DNA of 7,904 nucleotides from an uncultured Actinomyces sp. (GCA_902773415.1 CACYEE010000098.1:1-7904); one strand, 5' to 3'; shown: positions 1 to 6,568, numbered from the stretch's first letter. Notes: a model not told the origin generated them from the letters alone. Numbers and translations are program-made.

Positions 1-1
1 G

Positions 2-466
2 CCCTACTACACGAACTCCTCGCAGCTGCCCGTCGGCTACACCGACGACGCCTTCGAGGCGCTCGAGAAGCAGTGGGACTTGCAGTCGAAGTACACCGGC
101 GGCACGGTGCTTCACCTGTACATGAACGAGCGCATGAGTTCCGGCGAGGCGTGCAAGGCGCTGGTGCGCCGCGCGCTGACGAACTTCCATCTGCCCTACA
201 TCACCATCACGCCGACCTTCTCGATCTGCCCGACCCACGGCTACCTCGCCGGCGAGCATTTCGAGTGCCCGCGCTGCGCCGGGGAGCATCCCGAGGCCGA
301 GCCGGTGGCCTGCGAGGTGTGGACGCGCGTGATGGGCTACTTCCGTCCCGTCCAGTCCTTCAACATCGGCAAGAAGGGCGAGTATGCCGAGCGTGTCATG
401 TTCGCCGAGAGCGCTTTGGGGTCGAAGGCGGCGGGCGGCGCGGCGATGGCGGGGGCGACGTTGTAG
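2..466 (+). CDS. nrdD: Anaerobic (class III) ribonucleoside-triphosphate reductase, C-terminal part, 5' end outside window
   Basis: This is the last 154 codons of NrdD, the oxygen-sensitive glycyl-radical enzyme that reduces ribonucleoside triphosphates to deoxyribonucleotides in the cytoplasm. The reading frame is open from base 2 to the TAG at 464-466. The opening PYYTNSSQLPVGYTDD is typical of the catalytic barrel near the C-terminus. A metal-site pattern follows: Cys (codon 227-229), His (236-238), then a CPRC pair (266-268 and 275-277). The glycyl-radical loop is RVMGYF, with the radical-bearing Gly at codon 335-337, then FNIGKKGEYAERV, which matches the family's N-x-GK pattern. The Gly lies 42 residues from the C-terminus, slightly further than the roughly 30 in E. 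coli NrdD; the extra length is a Gly/Ala-rich tail (AAGGAAMAGA). The activase gene nrdG lies 120 bp downstream on the same strand, the usual operon partner. The identity is certain at family level. Confidence 0.95.
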   Translation, partial: PYYTNSSQLPVGYTDDAFEALEKQWDLQSKYTGGTVLHLYMNERMSSGEACKALVRRALTNFHLPYITITPTFSICPTHGYLAGEHFECPRCAGEHPEAEPVACEVWTRVMGYFRPVQSFNIGKKGEYAERVMFAESALGSKAAGGAAMAGATL

Positions 467-507
467 GCTGTCGCGCGGCGCGGGCGTGGGGTTCGCGCGC
501 GTCGAAA

Positions 508-575
508 CCTCCAGTTTGGGGACGGGCCCCGAACGGGAGAATCCTCCCGATTGGGGCCCGTCCCCAAACTGGAGG
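508..575 (+). promoter_or_regulatory. 68-nt hairpin between nrdD and nrdG, enclosing the nrdG ribosome binding site
   Basis: Positions 508-530 and 553-575 are perfect reverse complements (23 bp). The stem continues inward with a G-U pair, an A-U pair and one A-A mismatch, then six more pairs (534-539 with 544-549) closed by a four-base loop at 540-543. The outermost 5 bp pair CCTCC (508-512) with GGAGG (571-575), the best Shine-Dalgarno sequence for nrdG. In the transcript the structure could therefore hide the nrdG ribosome binding site, protect or cleave the nrdD-nrdG mRNA, or lower distal expression. No T-run follows, so a simple intrinsic terminator is unlikely. It could instead be a copy of a dispersed palindromic repeat: its GGGGACGGG core recurs in the hairpin near 7560. 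The structure is seen directly; the role is inference. Confidence 0.85.
571..575 (+). promoter_or_regulatory. Shine-Dalgarno sequence of nrdG
   Basis: GGAGG ends 11 bases before the GTG at 587. The spacing is somewhat long, but no better site lies near any other start. It supports GTG 587 over the upstream in-frame TTG at 551, which lies inside the hairpin stem. Confidence 0.6.
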
Positions 576-586
576 CGGTACGGGGA

Positions 587-1411
587 GTGAAGAAGGACGA
601 AGCGCACGCGGGAGACGCCCTCGCAATCGCCGGTTTCGTGCCGCTGTCGACGGTGGACTGGCCGGGAAGGCTTGCCGCGACGGTGTTTTTGCAGGGATGT
701 CCGTGGCGATGCCCGTACTGCCAGAACCACGAAATCCTTGATCCCCGCGCGCCGGGCCGGGTGCCGTGGGATCACGTTCGCGCCTTCCTGCGCCGCCGCC
801 GTGGCCTGCTCGACGCCGTTGTATTCTCCGGCGGCGAGGCGACGAGGCAGGCCGGGCTTGCTGCGGCAATGGCGGAGGCTCGCGAGCTCGGCTTCGAGGT
901 CGGGCTTCACACGGGCGGCGCGTATCCGCGTCGTTTCGCAGGGCTTTTGCCGCTTGTGGATTGGGTCGGGCTTGACATCAAGGCCCTGCCCGGCGACTAT
1001 CGTGCGGCTGCCGGAGCCGACGCCGGGGCGAAGGCGTGGGAATGTCTCGATCTTCTGCTGGCCGAGGCGGACAGGCGCGGTGGGCGTGCGGGCGAGAATG
1101 CGCGTGACGCGCACGAAAACGCCGGGGAGAACGCCTGCGTCGTCGGTCTTCGCCCCCTTGGCTACGAGATTCGCACGACGGTGCATCCGGGTTCCCCGGC
1201 GGCGGAAAGCCTTGGCGGGCTCGTGGAGGAGCTGCGCGCTCGCGGCGTGGAGCGTTTCGCGCTCCAGGAGGCGCGCATGGCCGGAACCGACGAGGTGTTT
1301 CGGGCGATGGCGCGACGCTGGGACGGCGCAAGCTGGCGGCGCCGGTGGGGCGAATTGTGCGCTGTTGCGCGCGACGCGGGGTTTGCGAGCGTCGAGATTC
1401 GCGGGGCGTGA
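587..1411 (+). CDS. nrdG: Anaerobic ribonucleotide reductase activating protein, radical-SAM (NrdG2-type)
   Basis: This 274-residue protein is the radical-SAM activase that uses a 4Fe-4S cluster and S-adenosylmethionine to generate the glycyl radical on NrdD. The start chosen is GTG 587, which places the conserved IAGFVPLSTVDWPG at residues 13-27. The cluster motif CPWRCPYC supplies Cys38, Cys42 and Cys45 in the C-x3-C-x2-C pattern. SGGEATRQ (81-88) is the SAM-binding GGE motif, although many relatives have Pro where this has Ala85. GLDIKALPGDY (128-138) is also typical of the family. At 274 residues it is much longer than E. coli NrdG (about 154) and fits the longer NrdG2/TIGR02495-like group. 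Residues 166-183 form a low-complexity stretch with AGEN repeated at 168-171 and 179-182. The upstream nrdD fixes the partner. A pyruvate formate-lyase activase is the main alternative and is less likely beside nrdD. Confidence 0.92.
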   Translation: MKKDEAHAGDALAIAGFVPLSTVDWPGRLAATVFLQGCPWRCPYCQNHEILDPRAPGRVPWDHVRAFLRRRRGLLDAVVFSGGEATRQAGLAAAMAEARELGFEVGLHTGGAYPRRFAGLLPLVDWVGLDIKALPGDYRAAAGADAGAKAWECLDLLLAEADRRGGRAGENARDAHENAGENACVVGLRPLGYEIRTTVHPGSPAAESLGGLVEELRARGVERFALQEARMAGTDEVFRAMARRWDGASWRRRWGELCAVARDAGFASVEIRGA

Positions 1412-1665
1412 GCGGCTGGCGCAATGGGGGTCGGCTGGCGGGGGCGGTGCGGCCTTGGGGCGCATCAATGGGGTCAGGCCCCTTCGCGGGCGGCTGGGGC
1501 GCAATGTGCGGCTTCGCCCCGGCGGGATCCGGGTGGCCTCCCGGGACGGCACGGCAGGGGCGGGAAAACCCGGCATTCAGGTGCGAGAGGGCGGATATGA
1601 TGGCGTTTGCGGCGTGGTGGGTTTCGGCTGCGCGGACGTGGCCCGCTTCCGCATGGAGTGTGACC
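1412..1665 (+). other. G+C-rich non-coding stretch after nrdG
   Basis: I see no convincing gene here. The open frames lack ribosome binding sites and family resemblance, and they overlap nrdG on one strand or the other. A few short G+C-rich complementary pairs occur, such as GGGGCG with CGCCCC around 1496-1535, but none has a T-tail, so no clear nrdG terminator can be named. Confidence 0.5.
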
Positions 1666-1667
1666 CT

Positions 1668-1712
1668 GGACACGTTTTCAGGTTCTTAAACTTTATTGAA
1701 ATCCGCGTGTCC
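1668..1712 (+). repeat. Stem-loop with interrupted stem in the A+T-rich island
   Basis: GGACACG (1668-1674) pairs with CGTGTCC (1706-1712). Nested inside it, TTTCA (1676-1680) pairs with TGAAA (1697-1701). The enclosed loop carries the first copy of the GGTTCTTAA motif. The function is unknown: it may be an mRNA structure, a weak terminator for nrdG, or a protein-binding site. Confidence 0.45.
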
Positions 1713-1737
1713 CGTGGCGCAATTTCAAGGTTCTTAA
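1676..1737 (+). repeat. Two near-identical copies of TTTCA(A)GGTTCTTAA
   Basis: The first copy is at 1676-1689 and the second at 1723-1737. They differ only by one extra A in the second copy, and the GGTTCTTAA cores are 48 bp apart. A partial third echo, TTTAAGG, lies at 1743-1749. They occupy an A+T-richer island in otherwise G+C-rich DNA just upstream of a TTGACA box, so paired binding sites for a regulator are plausible. No binding protein can be named. Confidence 0.5.
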
Positions 1738-1765
1738 GGGTGTTTAAGGATTTTCTTTGGTGCGC

Positions 1766-1795
1766 TTGACATAGTTGTTCACCTTTCGCTCGCAT
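1766..1795 (+). promoter_or_regulatory. Candidate promoter for the downstream membrane-protein gene
   Basis: A perfect -35 hexamer TTGACA is at 1766-1771. The best -10 at legal spacing is TCGCAT at 1790-1795 (18-bp spacer), a weak match to TATAAT. The A+T-rich context and position about 100 bp before the ATG at 1876 support a promoter here, but the -10 assignment is uncertain. Confidence 0.35.
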
Positions 1796-1808
1796 TCAGA
1801 TAACAAAT

Positions 1809-1817
1809 TGTGGATAA
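1809..1817 (-). promoter_or_regulatory. Perfect DnaA-box 9-mer
   Basis: The minus strand reads TTATCCACA, the classical high-affinity DnaA-binding sequence. A weaker relative, TTGTTCACC, lies at 1775-1783 on the plus strand. The box sits just downstream of the candidate promoter and overlaps a possible GTG start at 1810. It could be a DnaA-responsive regulatory site or a chance 9-mer. One box is not enough to call a replication origin, and no origin genes (dnaA, dnaN, repA) are present. Confidence 0.5.
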
Positions 1818-1875
1818 TGGTGTCAGTGGAAAGACAAAGGCGATCGTGTCCGAAAAACAGCGAGTAGGTAGACAT

Positions 1876-2547
1876 ATGGTGACGAACCGAAAATGGCGTG
1901 CAAACGTTCCCGCGACCGCGGCGATCGTCACCTTCGCTTCCGGCGTGGTCACGTACTGCTACGAAAGCGCCGTCGACTGGTTCGCCCTCCGTTCCGCCAT
2001 TCATGTCGCGCGAGGAGCCGCGGCGCTTCCCGTCACCGGTTCGGCCAGCGCGCTCCAGCCCGGTTTCCCCTGGTGGGTACTGGCCGTGACCTTCACCGTC
2101 GCGCTGTCGACAACGATTGTCTGGGCTCTGGGGTACGTGCGTGTGCGCGCAACCGTGTTCGCCGCCGTCGCGCACTGGGCCCGTGCGAACGCCCGCAGTT
2201 TCGGAATCAAGGCGATGGCATGCCGTCGCGCCGCCCAGGAGAGTCCGGCCCGCGGCGGCCGTCGCGCCGTGCTCTACGCCCGCATCGCCGTCGCCCTCAA
2301 CTCGCTGTCGTGCAGGCTTGCGGGAATTGGAAGGACGACGCAGGGCACGGCCGTCCCGGCTGCCGCAGTCGGAGACGCCCGCGGCAAGGCCCCTGCCGCT
2401 TCGGTTGCGAAGGCGGCATCCGTCGGCCTGGCGACGATTCCCCCGCGCATCGATTCCCTTGGCGCGGGAACCCCGCCACGCCGCCCGAACCCGATCCGCG
2501 AGGGAAACTGGATGCTTTCCGGTTCCATCGAGCTGACCGGCACCTGA
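1876..2547 (+). CDS. Unrecognised small membrane protein, two predicted transmembrane segments
   Basis: I do not recognise this 223-residue protein. The basic N-terminus (VTNRKWRAN) precedes a hydrophobic segment at about residues 11-28 (VPATAAIVTFASGVVTYC). A second, stronger segment at about 65-90 (FPWWVLAVTFTVALSTTIVWALGYV) is followed by a basic, Ala/Arg-rich region (about 88-150) and a low-complexity Pro/Ala/Gly tail. Both termini would be cytoplasmic by the positive-inside rule. Third codon positions are strongly G/C-biased with no internal stop, which supports real coding. The start is uncertain: ATG 1876 has a weak AGGTAG four bases upstream, while in-frame GTGs at 1810 and 1846 have no better site. 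It stands alone between nrdG and glgP and may be transcribed from the TTGACA promoter candidate. A chance frame cannot be fully excluded. Confidence 0.6.
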   Translation: MVTNRKWRANVPATAAIVTFASGVVTYCYESAVDWFALRSAIHVARGAAALPVTGSASALQPGFPWWVLAVTFTVALSTTIVWALGYVRVRATVFAAVAHWARANARSFGIKAMACRRAAQESPARGGRRAVLYARIAVALNSLSCRLAGIGRTTQGTAVPAAAVGDARGKAPAASVAKAASVGLATIPPRIDSLGAGTPPRRPNPIREGNWMLSGSIELTGT

Positions 2548-2688
2548 ATCCGCGCATCCCGCTACGGATTCCAACGTGAGGAATTGGCCACGTCGTTTCC
2601 GTGAACACGTCTTCTACCTGCGCAAACGTATTTTTTGAGCTGCGTCGCGCGTCTCACGGGCCATTTTGCCCTGCGGCTGGCCGGCGAT

Positions 2689-2708
2689 TTTCCGTAGCCT
2701 AGCGGAAA
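2689..2708 (+). promoter_or_regulatory. Small stem-loop in the glgP leader
   Basis: TTTCCG (2689-2694) pairs with CGGAAA (2703-2708) around an eight-base loop, 12 bases before the glgP Shine-Dalgarno sequence. It may be a leader structure or chance. The rest of 2548-2688 holds no gene and no convincing promoter; a T6 run occurs near 2631-2636 without a strong preceding stem. Confidence 0.3.
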
Positions 2709-2720
2709 CACCTCTCGGAA

Positions 2721-2726
2721 AAGGAG
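2721..2726 (+). promoter_or_regulatory. Shine-Dalgarno sequence of glgP
   Basis: AAGGAG lies six bases before the ATG at 2733. It decides that start over the TTG at 2727, which directly abuts the site. Confidence 0.85.
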
Positions 2727-2732
2727 TTGCCC

Positions 2733-5183
2733 ATGAGCAAGGCCATCACCCAGTCCCTCGGCGCCTTCGTGCGCTCCGTCTCGGGCCGAACCACGCGCGA
2801 ATCCACGCCGATGGAGTTCTGGACCGGGCTTTCTTCCCTCGTCGTCGAACAGCTCGCCGACGATTGGGACCGCACCCAGGAAACCTACAAGCATGCGCGC
2901 CACGCCGCCTACTTCTCGGCGGAGTTCCTCATGGGCCGCGCCCTCCTCAACAACCTCACCAACCTCAACCTGCTCGACGACGCCCGCGAAGCCCTCAAGG
3001 CCTACGGCCAGGACATCAGCGTCGTCCTCGAAGAGGAGCACGACGCCGCTCTCGGCAACGGAGGCCTCGGCCGCCTCGCCGCATGCTTCCTCGACTCCAC
3101 CGCCACGCTCGACCTGCCCGTCACCGGCTACGGGATCCTCTACCGCTACGGCCTGTTCAAGCAGACCATCGACAACGGCTTCCAGTCCGAACATCCCGAC
3201 CCCTGGATGGAAGAAGGCTACCCCTTCGTCATCCGCCGCGAAGAGTCCGAGCGCTACGTCCACTTTGCCGACATGGACGTTCGCGCCATTCCCTACGACA
3301 TGCCGATCACCGGCTACGGAACCCGCAACGTCAACACGCTGCGCCTGTGGAAGTCCGAGCCGATCGAAGAGTTCGACTACGACGCCTTCAACTCCCAGCG
3401 CTTCACCGACGCCATCGTCGAGCGCGAGCGCGTCAACGACCTGTGCCGCGTGCTCTACCCGAACGACACCACCTATGACGGCAAAGTGCTGCGCGTGCGC
3501 CAGCAGTACTTCTTCGTCTCCGCCTCCCTCCAGTCCATGATCGACGCCCACCTGCGCGTCCACGCCGGACTCGACACGCTCGACCACGACGGCCACCCGC
3601 TCAACGCCGAAGGCAAGCGTTCCGAAGAACTCGACGCGCGCGCCCGCGAAACGCTCAGGACCTTCAAGGACTTCAACGCCATCCAGCTCAACGACACCCA
3701 CCCGGTGCTTGCCGTGCCCGAGCTCATGCGCCTGCTCATGGACGTCTACGGCATGGAATGGGACGAGGCGTGGGAACAGGTGCAAGGCACCTTCGCCTAC
3801 ACGAACCACACGGTTCTCGCCGAGGCCCTGGAAACCTGGGAAGCGCCGATCTTCCACCAGCTCTTCCCGCGCATCTACGAAATCGTGGCCGAAATCGACC
3901 GTCGTTTCCGCATCGAACTCGCCGCAGCCGGCTGCCATCCGGGCAAGATCGACTACATGGCGCCCCTGCGCGACGGCCGCGTGCACATGGCCTGGATCGC
4001 CTGCTACGCCTCCTACTCGATCAACGGCGTAGCCGCGCTGCACACCGAAATCATCAAGCGCGACACCCTGCATGACTGGTACGACATCTGGCCCGAAAAG
4101 TTCAACAACAAGACGAACGGCGTGACCCAGCGCCGCTGGCTCAACACCTGCAATCCGCGCCTTGCCTCGCTCCTGACCTCCGTGACCGGCTCCGACGAGT
4201 GGGTCACCGACCTGTCCGTGCTCGAAAAGCATGCCGACAAGGCCGACGACCCCGACGTGCAGGAAGCCCTCGCCGAAATCAAGCGCGCGAACAAGGAGGA
4301 CTTCGCCGCGTGGATCAAGAACCGCGACGACGTGGACATCCCCACCGACGCCATCTACGACGTGCAGATCAAGCGCCTGCACGAATACAAGCGCCAGCTG
4401 CTCAACGCCTTCTACATCCTTGACCTCTACTTCCGCCTCAAGGACAACCCGGCGCTCGACGTGACCCCGCGCGTGTTCATCTTCGGCGCGAAAGCCGCCC
4501 CCGGCTACCGACGCGCCAAGTCCATCATCAAGTTCATCAACGAGGTGGGCCGCCTGGTGAACGAGGACCCGGCGATGGAAGGCCGCCTCGCGGTACTCTT
4601 CGTCGAGAACTACAACGTGTCCCCGGCCGAGCACATCATTCCCGCCGCCGACGTCTCCGAGCAGATTTCGACCGCCGGCAAGGAAGCCTCGGGCACCTCG
4701 AACATGAAGTTCATGATGAACGGCGCGCTGACCCTCGGCACCCTCGACGGAGCGAACGTCGAAATCAACGAAGCCGTCGGCGAAGGCAACGCCTACATCT
4801 TCGGCGCCAAGGAAGAAGAGCTCATCGAACTGCGCCAGACCTACCAGCCGCGCGAAGCCTACGAGACCGTCGAAGGGCTCAAGCGCGTGATCGACGCGAT
4901 GGTCGACGGCACCCTCAACGACGGCGGCACCGGCGACTTCCACGACCTGCGAGCCTCCCTGCTCGACGGCTCTTCGTGGGAGAGCCCGGACGTGTACTAC
5001 GTGCTCGGCGACTTCGAGGCCTACCGTCACATGCGCGACGCGATGGCCCTCGACTACCGCGACCAGAAGGACTGGCAGCGCAAGGCGTGGATCAACATCT
5101 GCAACTCCGGCCGCTTCTCCTCCGATCGCACGATCAAGGACTATGCCGACGAAGTGTGGAAGCTCGATCCGCACGCGATCTGA
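2733..5183 (+). CDS. glgP: Glycogen/maltodextrin phosphorylase
   Basis: This complete 816-residue enzyme of glycosyltransferase family 35 uses phosphate to release glucose-1-phosphate from the non-reducing ends of glycogen or maltodextrins, with pyridoxal phosphate as cofactor. Family landmarks occur in order: AYFSAEFLMGRALLNNL near the N-terminus, ALGNGGLGRLAACFLDS, NDTHPVLAVPELMR and YTNHTVLAEALETW in the middle, VQIKRLHEYKRQLLN, and the cofactor motif EASGTSNMKFMMNGALTLGT. The Schiff-base lysine is Lys659 (codon 4707-4709), close to Lys662 in E. coli GlgP. The length matches E. coli GlgP/MalP (about 800-815), and no extended regulatory N-terminus is visible. Start ATG 2733 has an ideal AAGGAG. 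Codon use is almost uniformly C- or G-ending, suggesting high expression. No other glycogen gene adjoins it, so glycogen versus maltodextrin preference cannot be settled; the name malP is the alternative. Confidence 0.97.
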   Translation: MSKAITQSLGAFVRSVSGRTTRESTPMEFWTGLSSLVVEQLADDWDRTQETYKHARHAAYFSAEFLMGRALLNNLTNLNLLDDAREALKAYGQDISVVLEEEHDAALGNGGLGRLAACFLDSTATLDLPVTGYGILYRYGLFKQTIDNGFQSEHPDPWMEEGYPFVIRREESERYVHFADMDVRAIPYDMPITGYGTRNVNTLRLWKSEPIEEFDYDAFNSQRFTDAIVERERVNDLCRVLYPNDTTYDGKVLRVRQQYFFVSASLQSMIDAHLRVHAGLDTLDHDGHPLNAEGKRSEELDARARETLRTFKDFNAIQLNDTHPVLAVPELMRLLMDVYGMEWDEAWEQVQGTFAYTNHTVLAEALETWEAPIFHQLFPRIYEIVAEIDRRFRIELAAAGCHPGKIDYMAPLRDGRVHMAWIACYASYSINGVAALHTEIIKRDTLHDWYDIWPEKFNNKTNGVTQRRWLNTCNPRLASLLTSVTGSDEWVTDLSVLEKHADKADDPDVQEALAEIKRANKEDFAAWIKNRDDVDIPTDAIYDVQIKRLHEYKRQLLNAFYILDLYFRLKDNPALDVTPRVFIFGAKAAPGYRRAKSIIKFINEVGRLVNEDPAMEGRLAVLFVENYNVSPAEHIIPAADVSEQISTAGKEASGTSNMKFMMNGALTLGTLDGANVEINEAVGEGNAYIFGAKEEELIELRQTYQPREAYETVEGLKRVIDAMVDGTLNDGGTGDFHDLRASLLDGSSWESPDVYYVLGDFEAYRHMRDAMALDYRDQKDWQRKAWINICNSGRFSSDRTIKDYADEVWKLDPHAI

Positions 5184-5209
5184 TTCCTTGCTTTGACAAT
5201 TGCGACTGG

Positions 5210-5238
5210 ACGACGCGGAGGTTTTGCCTCCGCGTCGT
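5210..5238 (+). terminator. Stem-loop after glgP, likely transcription terminator
   Basis: A perfect 12-bp stem (5210-5221 with 5227-5238) closes a five-base TTTTG loop, 26 bases after the glgP stop. The following sequence (TGTGCGTGCTTGCGTT) is only mildly T-rich, so termination may be incomplete or factor-assisted. Its placement right after a highly expressed gene supports the call. Confidence 0.65.
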
Positions 5239-5661
5239 TGTGCGTGCTTGCGTTCCGAATCGGGACGTACGCGGCGGGCGGGACTGGCTGGGGATGGCCG
5301 TGGCTTGCTTTGGTCGGTGGGTGCTCTCTCCGGTGCCGGCTTTCCGCTATTCCGGTGCCGGTACTCGTGCTGGCACCGGGTGCCGGACGGGCCAGGGCCG
5401 GGCACGGTTCGCCGCGTTTTCGCTGGTTCGCAGTCGCATCCATGCCTCGGGTTTTCGCCCTGCTCGGATGGCGCGAGCGGTCTGGGCGCGCAGGGTGCCG
5501 GGCCTGACCGGGCGGTGTGCTCGCATATGTCCGACATGGTGCCGTCAAGGCTCCCGAAAGGACATGCGCGCATCGCTGGCGACGCGGGCGGCGATGCGCA
5601 CGGATTCGTCATGGAAGCCGGAATCGCGGGTTTTGCTGGCGAATGGGCGCAAATCGCTTGC
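5239..5661 (+). other. G+C-rich intergenic stretch between convergent genes
   Basis: No gene is supported in these 423 bases. The longest frames lack ribosome binding sites and family resemblance. Local repeats are present: the 10-mer CCGGTGCCGG occurs twice near 5331 and 5352; CCGGTGCC (5352-5359) pairs with GGCACCGG (5372-5379); and GCGCATCGC (5568-5576) pairs perfectly with GCGATGCGC (5591-5599). Either stem could act in transcription termination or mRNA 3'-end protection for the convergent genes, or be chance in G+C-rich DNA. Confidence 0.45.
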
Positions 5662-6564
5662 CTATGCCCGTTCGGCGAGGCAATAGGCGACGCCGGCAGG
5701 CGCGGCCATCGGATGGCCGGGTTCGGCCCGGTTGTGGGCGGCGAAGAAGGCCCGGCTCGCCTCGGCGGCGTCCAGGTGCTCGCAAACCGAGAACCCTGCA
5801 CCGGCCAGGAGGGCCGGGATCTCGGCGGCGGCGTAGCGGACCTGCATCTCCTCTCCCGCAGCGGCGGCAAGCTCGCGGGCGCGGCGGCTCTCCTCGCCCG
5901 GCTCGGCCACGGGGTAGTCGAAGCAGAGGCACGAACCAGGCGGGCACATGCTCGCAAGGGAGGCAAGCAACGCGCCGAAGGCTGCGCGAGGCAGATAGTA
6001 GACGAGTCCGAGAAGGCTCGCGAAGGCGGGGCTTTCCGCGTCGTATCCGGCTTCGGCGAGCGCCTGCGGCCACCCGGACTCGCGCAGGTCGCAGCCGACC
6101 GAGGCGACGGCACATGCCGCCTTGAGGCCTGCCCGTTCGATTCGGCTGCGGCGGTCTGCGATGATGCCGGGCCTGTCGAGCTCGAAAACTGCGAGGCGGG
6201 TGTCGGGCGTGCGCAGGGAGAAGGTGTCGTATCCGCAGGCGAAAACGAGAATCTGCCGGCAGCCGGCGGCAATGGCGGCGTCGGCTGCCCGCTCGGCGAA
6301 GGCGCTGCGGGCCAGGACCGGCGGGGCAAGCTGGCGTTCGACCGCCAGGCGTACCGCATCTTCGGCGCTGCCGTCGAACCCTGGCGCGAAGTAGGAGATG
6401 CCGTCGGCCATCGAGCGGAAGATACTCGCGTATTCCTCGTCGGCAAGAAGCAGGCGCGCTACGGAATCGTCGAAAACGGGGCTGGCGCTGTGGCGCGCGT
6501 GGTGGGCGCGGGCGAAGGCGGCGACAAGGGCCGTCATGCTGTCGGATCTGTGGCGCGTGTCCAT
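5662..6564 (-). CDS. Class I SAM-dependent methyltransferase, leucine carboxyl methyltransferase-like (TIGR00027/PF04072 type)
   Basis: This 300-residue protein should transfer a methyl group from S-adenosylmethionine to an unknown substrate. The N-terminal SDSMTALVAAFARAHHARHSASPVFDDSVARLLL (residues 7-40) resembles the family's TA..A..RA.H...D.P..F.D..A..LL cap. Motif I is ILVFACGYDTFSLR (105-118), matching the usual GAG-DTR-R loop. VFELDRP (126-132) supplies the acidic residue expected to bind the SAM ribose. VGCDLRESGWPQAL (157-169) and LVYYLPRAAFGALLASLASMCPPGSCLCFDYP (187-218) match later core motifs. The length is typical of the family. ATG 6564 has an excellent AGGAGGT four bases upstream. 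The gene converges on glgP and diverges from the ADP-ribosylglycohydrolase, so it looks monocistronic. Members are often linked to secondary metabolism or polyketide O-methylation; nothing here identifies the substrate. Confidence 0.88.
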   Translation of the reverse strand: MDTRHRSDSMTALVAAFARAHHARHSASPVFDDSVARLLLADEEYASIFRSMADGISYFAPGFDGSAEDAVRLAVERQLAPPVLARSAFAERAADAAIAAGCRQILVFACGYDTFSLRTPDTRLAVFELDRPGIIADRRSRIERAGLKAACAVASVGCDLRESGWPQALAEAGYDAESPAFASLLGLVYYLPRAAFGALLASLASMCPPGSCLCFDYPVAEPGEESRRARELAAAAGEEMQVRYAAAEIPALLAGAGFSVCEHLDAAEASRAFFAAHNRAEPGHPMAAPAGVAYCLAERA

Positions 6565-6568
6565 CGGG

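Noticed and set aside
551..586. Upstream TTG 551 as the nrdG start
   Set aside because: It lies inside the hairpin stem and would add residues encoded by the repeat; GTG 587 has GGAGG upstream and a normal distance to the conserved N-terminal motif.
1665..1820. Replication origin
   Set aside because: There is only one perfect DnaA box and no neighbouring dnaA, dnaN, gyrase or plasmid rep gene. An A+T-rich patch plus one box is insufficient.
1744..2574. A 276-codon minus-strand frame over the membrane-protein gene
   Set aside because: It is Gly/Arg-rich without hydrophobic or family features and has no ribosome binding site; the plus frame gives a plausible membrane topology. It remains the main competitor if the plus frame proves false.
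5193..5507. Small hydrophobic protein of 104 codons after glgP
   Set aside because: It begins with a TTG lacking a ribosome binding site, overlaps the terminator stem, and has weak third-position bias.
2562..6446. A 1294-codon open frame on the minus strand spanning glgP and both flanks
   Set aside because: It is antisense to an unmistakable glycogen phosphorylase. C-ending codons with few A/T third positions leave the reverse frame free of stops; the translation is low-complexity, matches no family and has no ribosome binding site.
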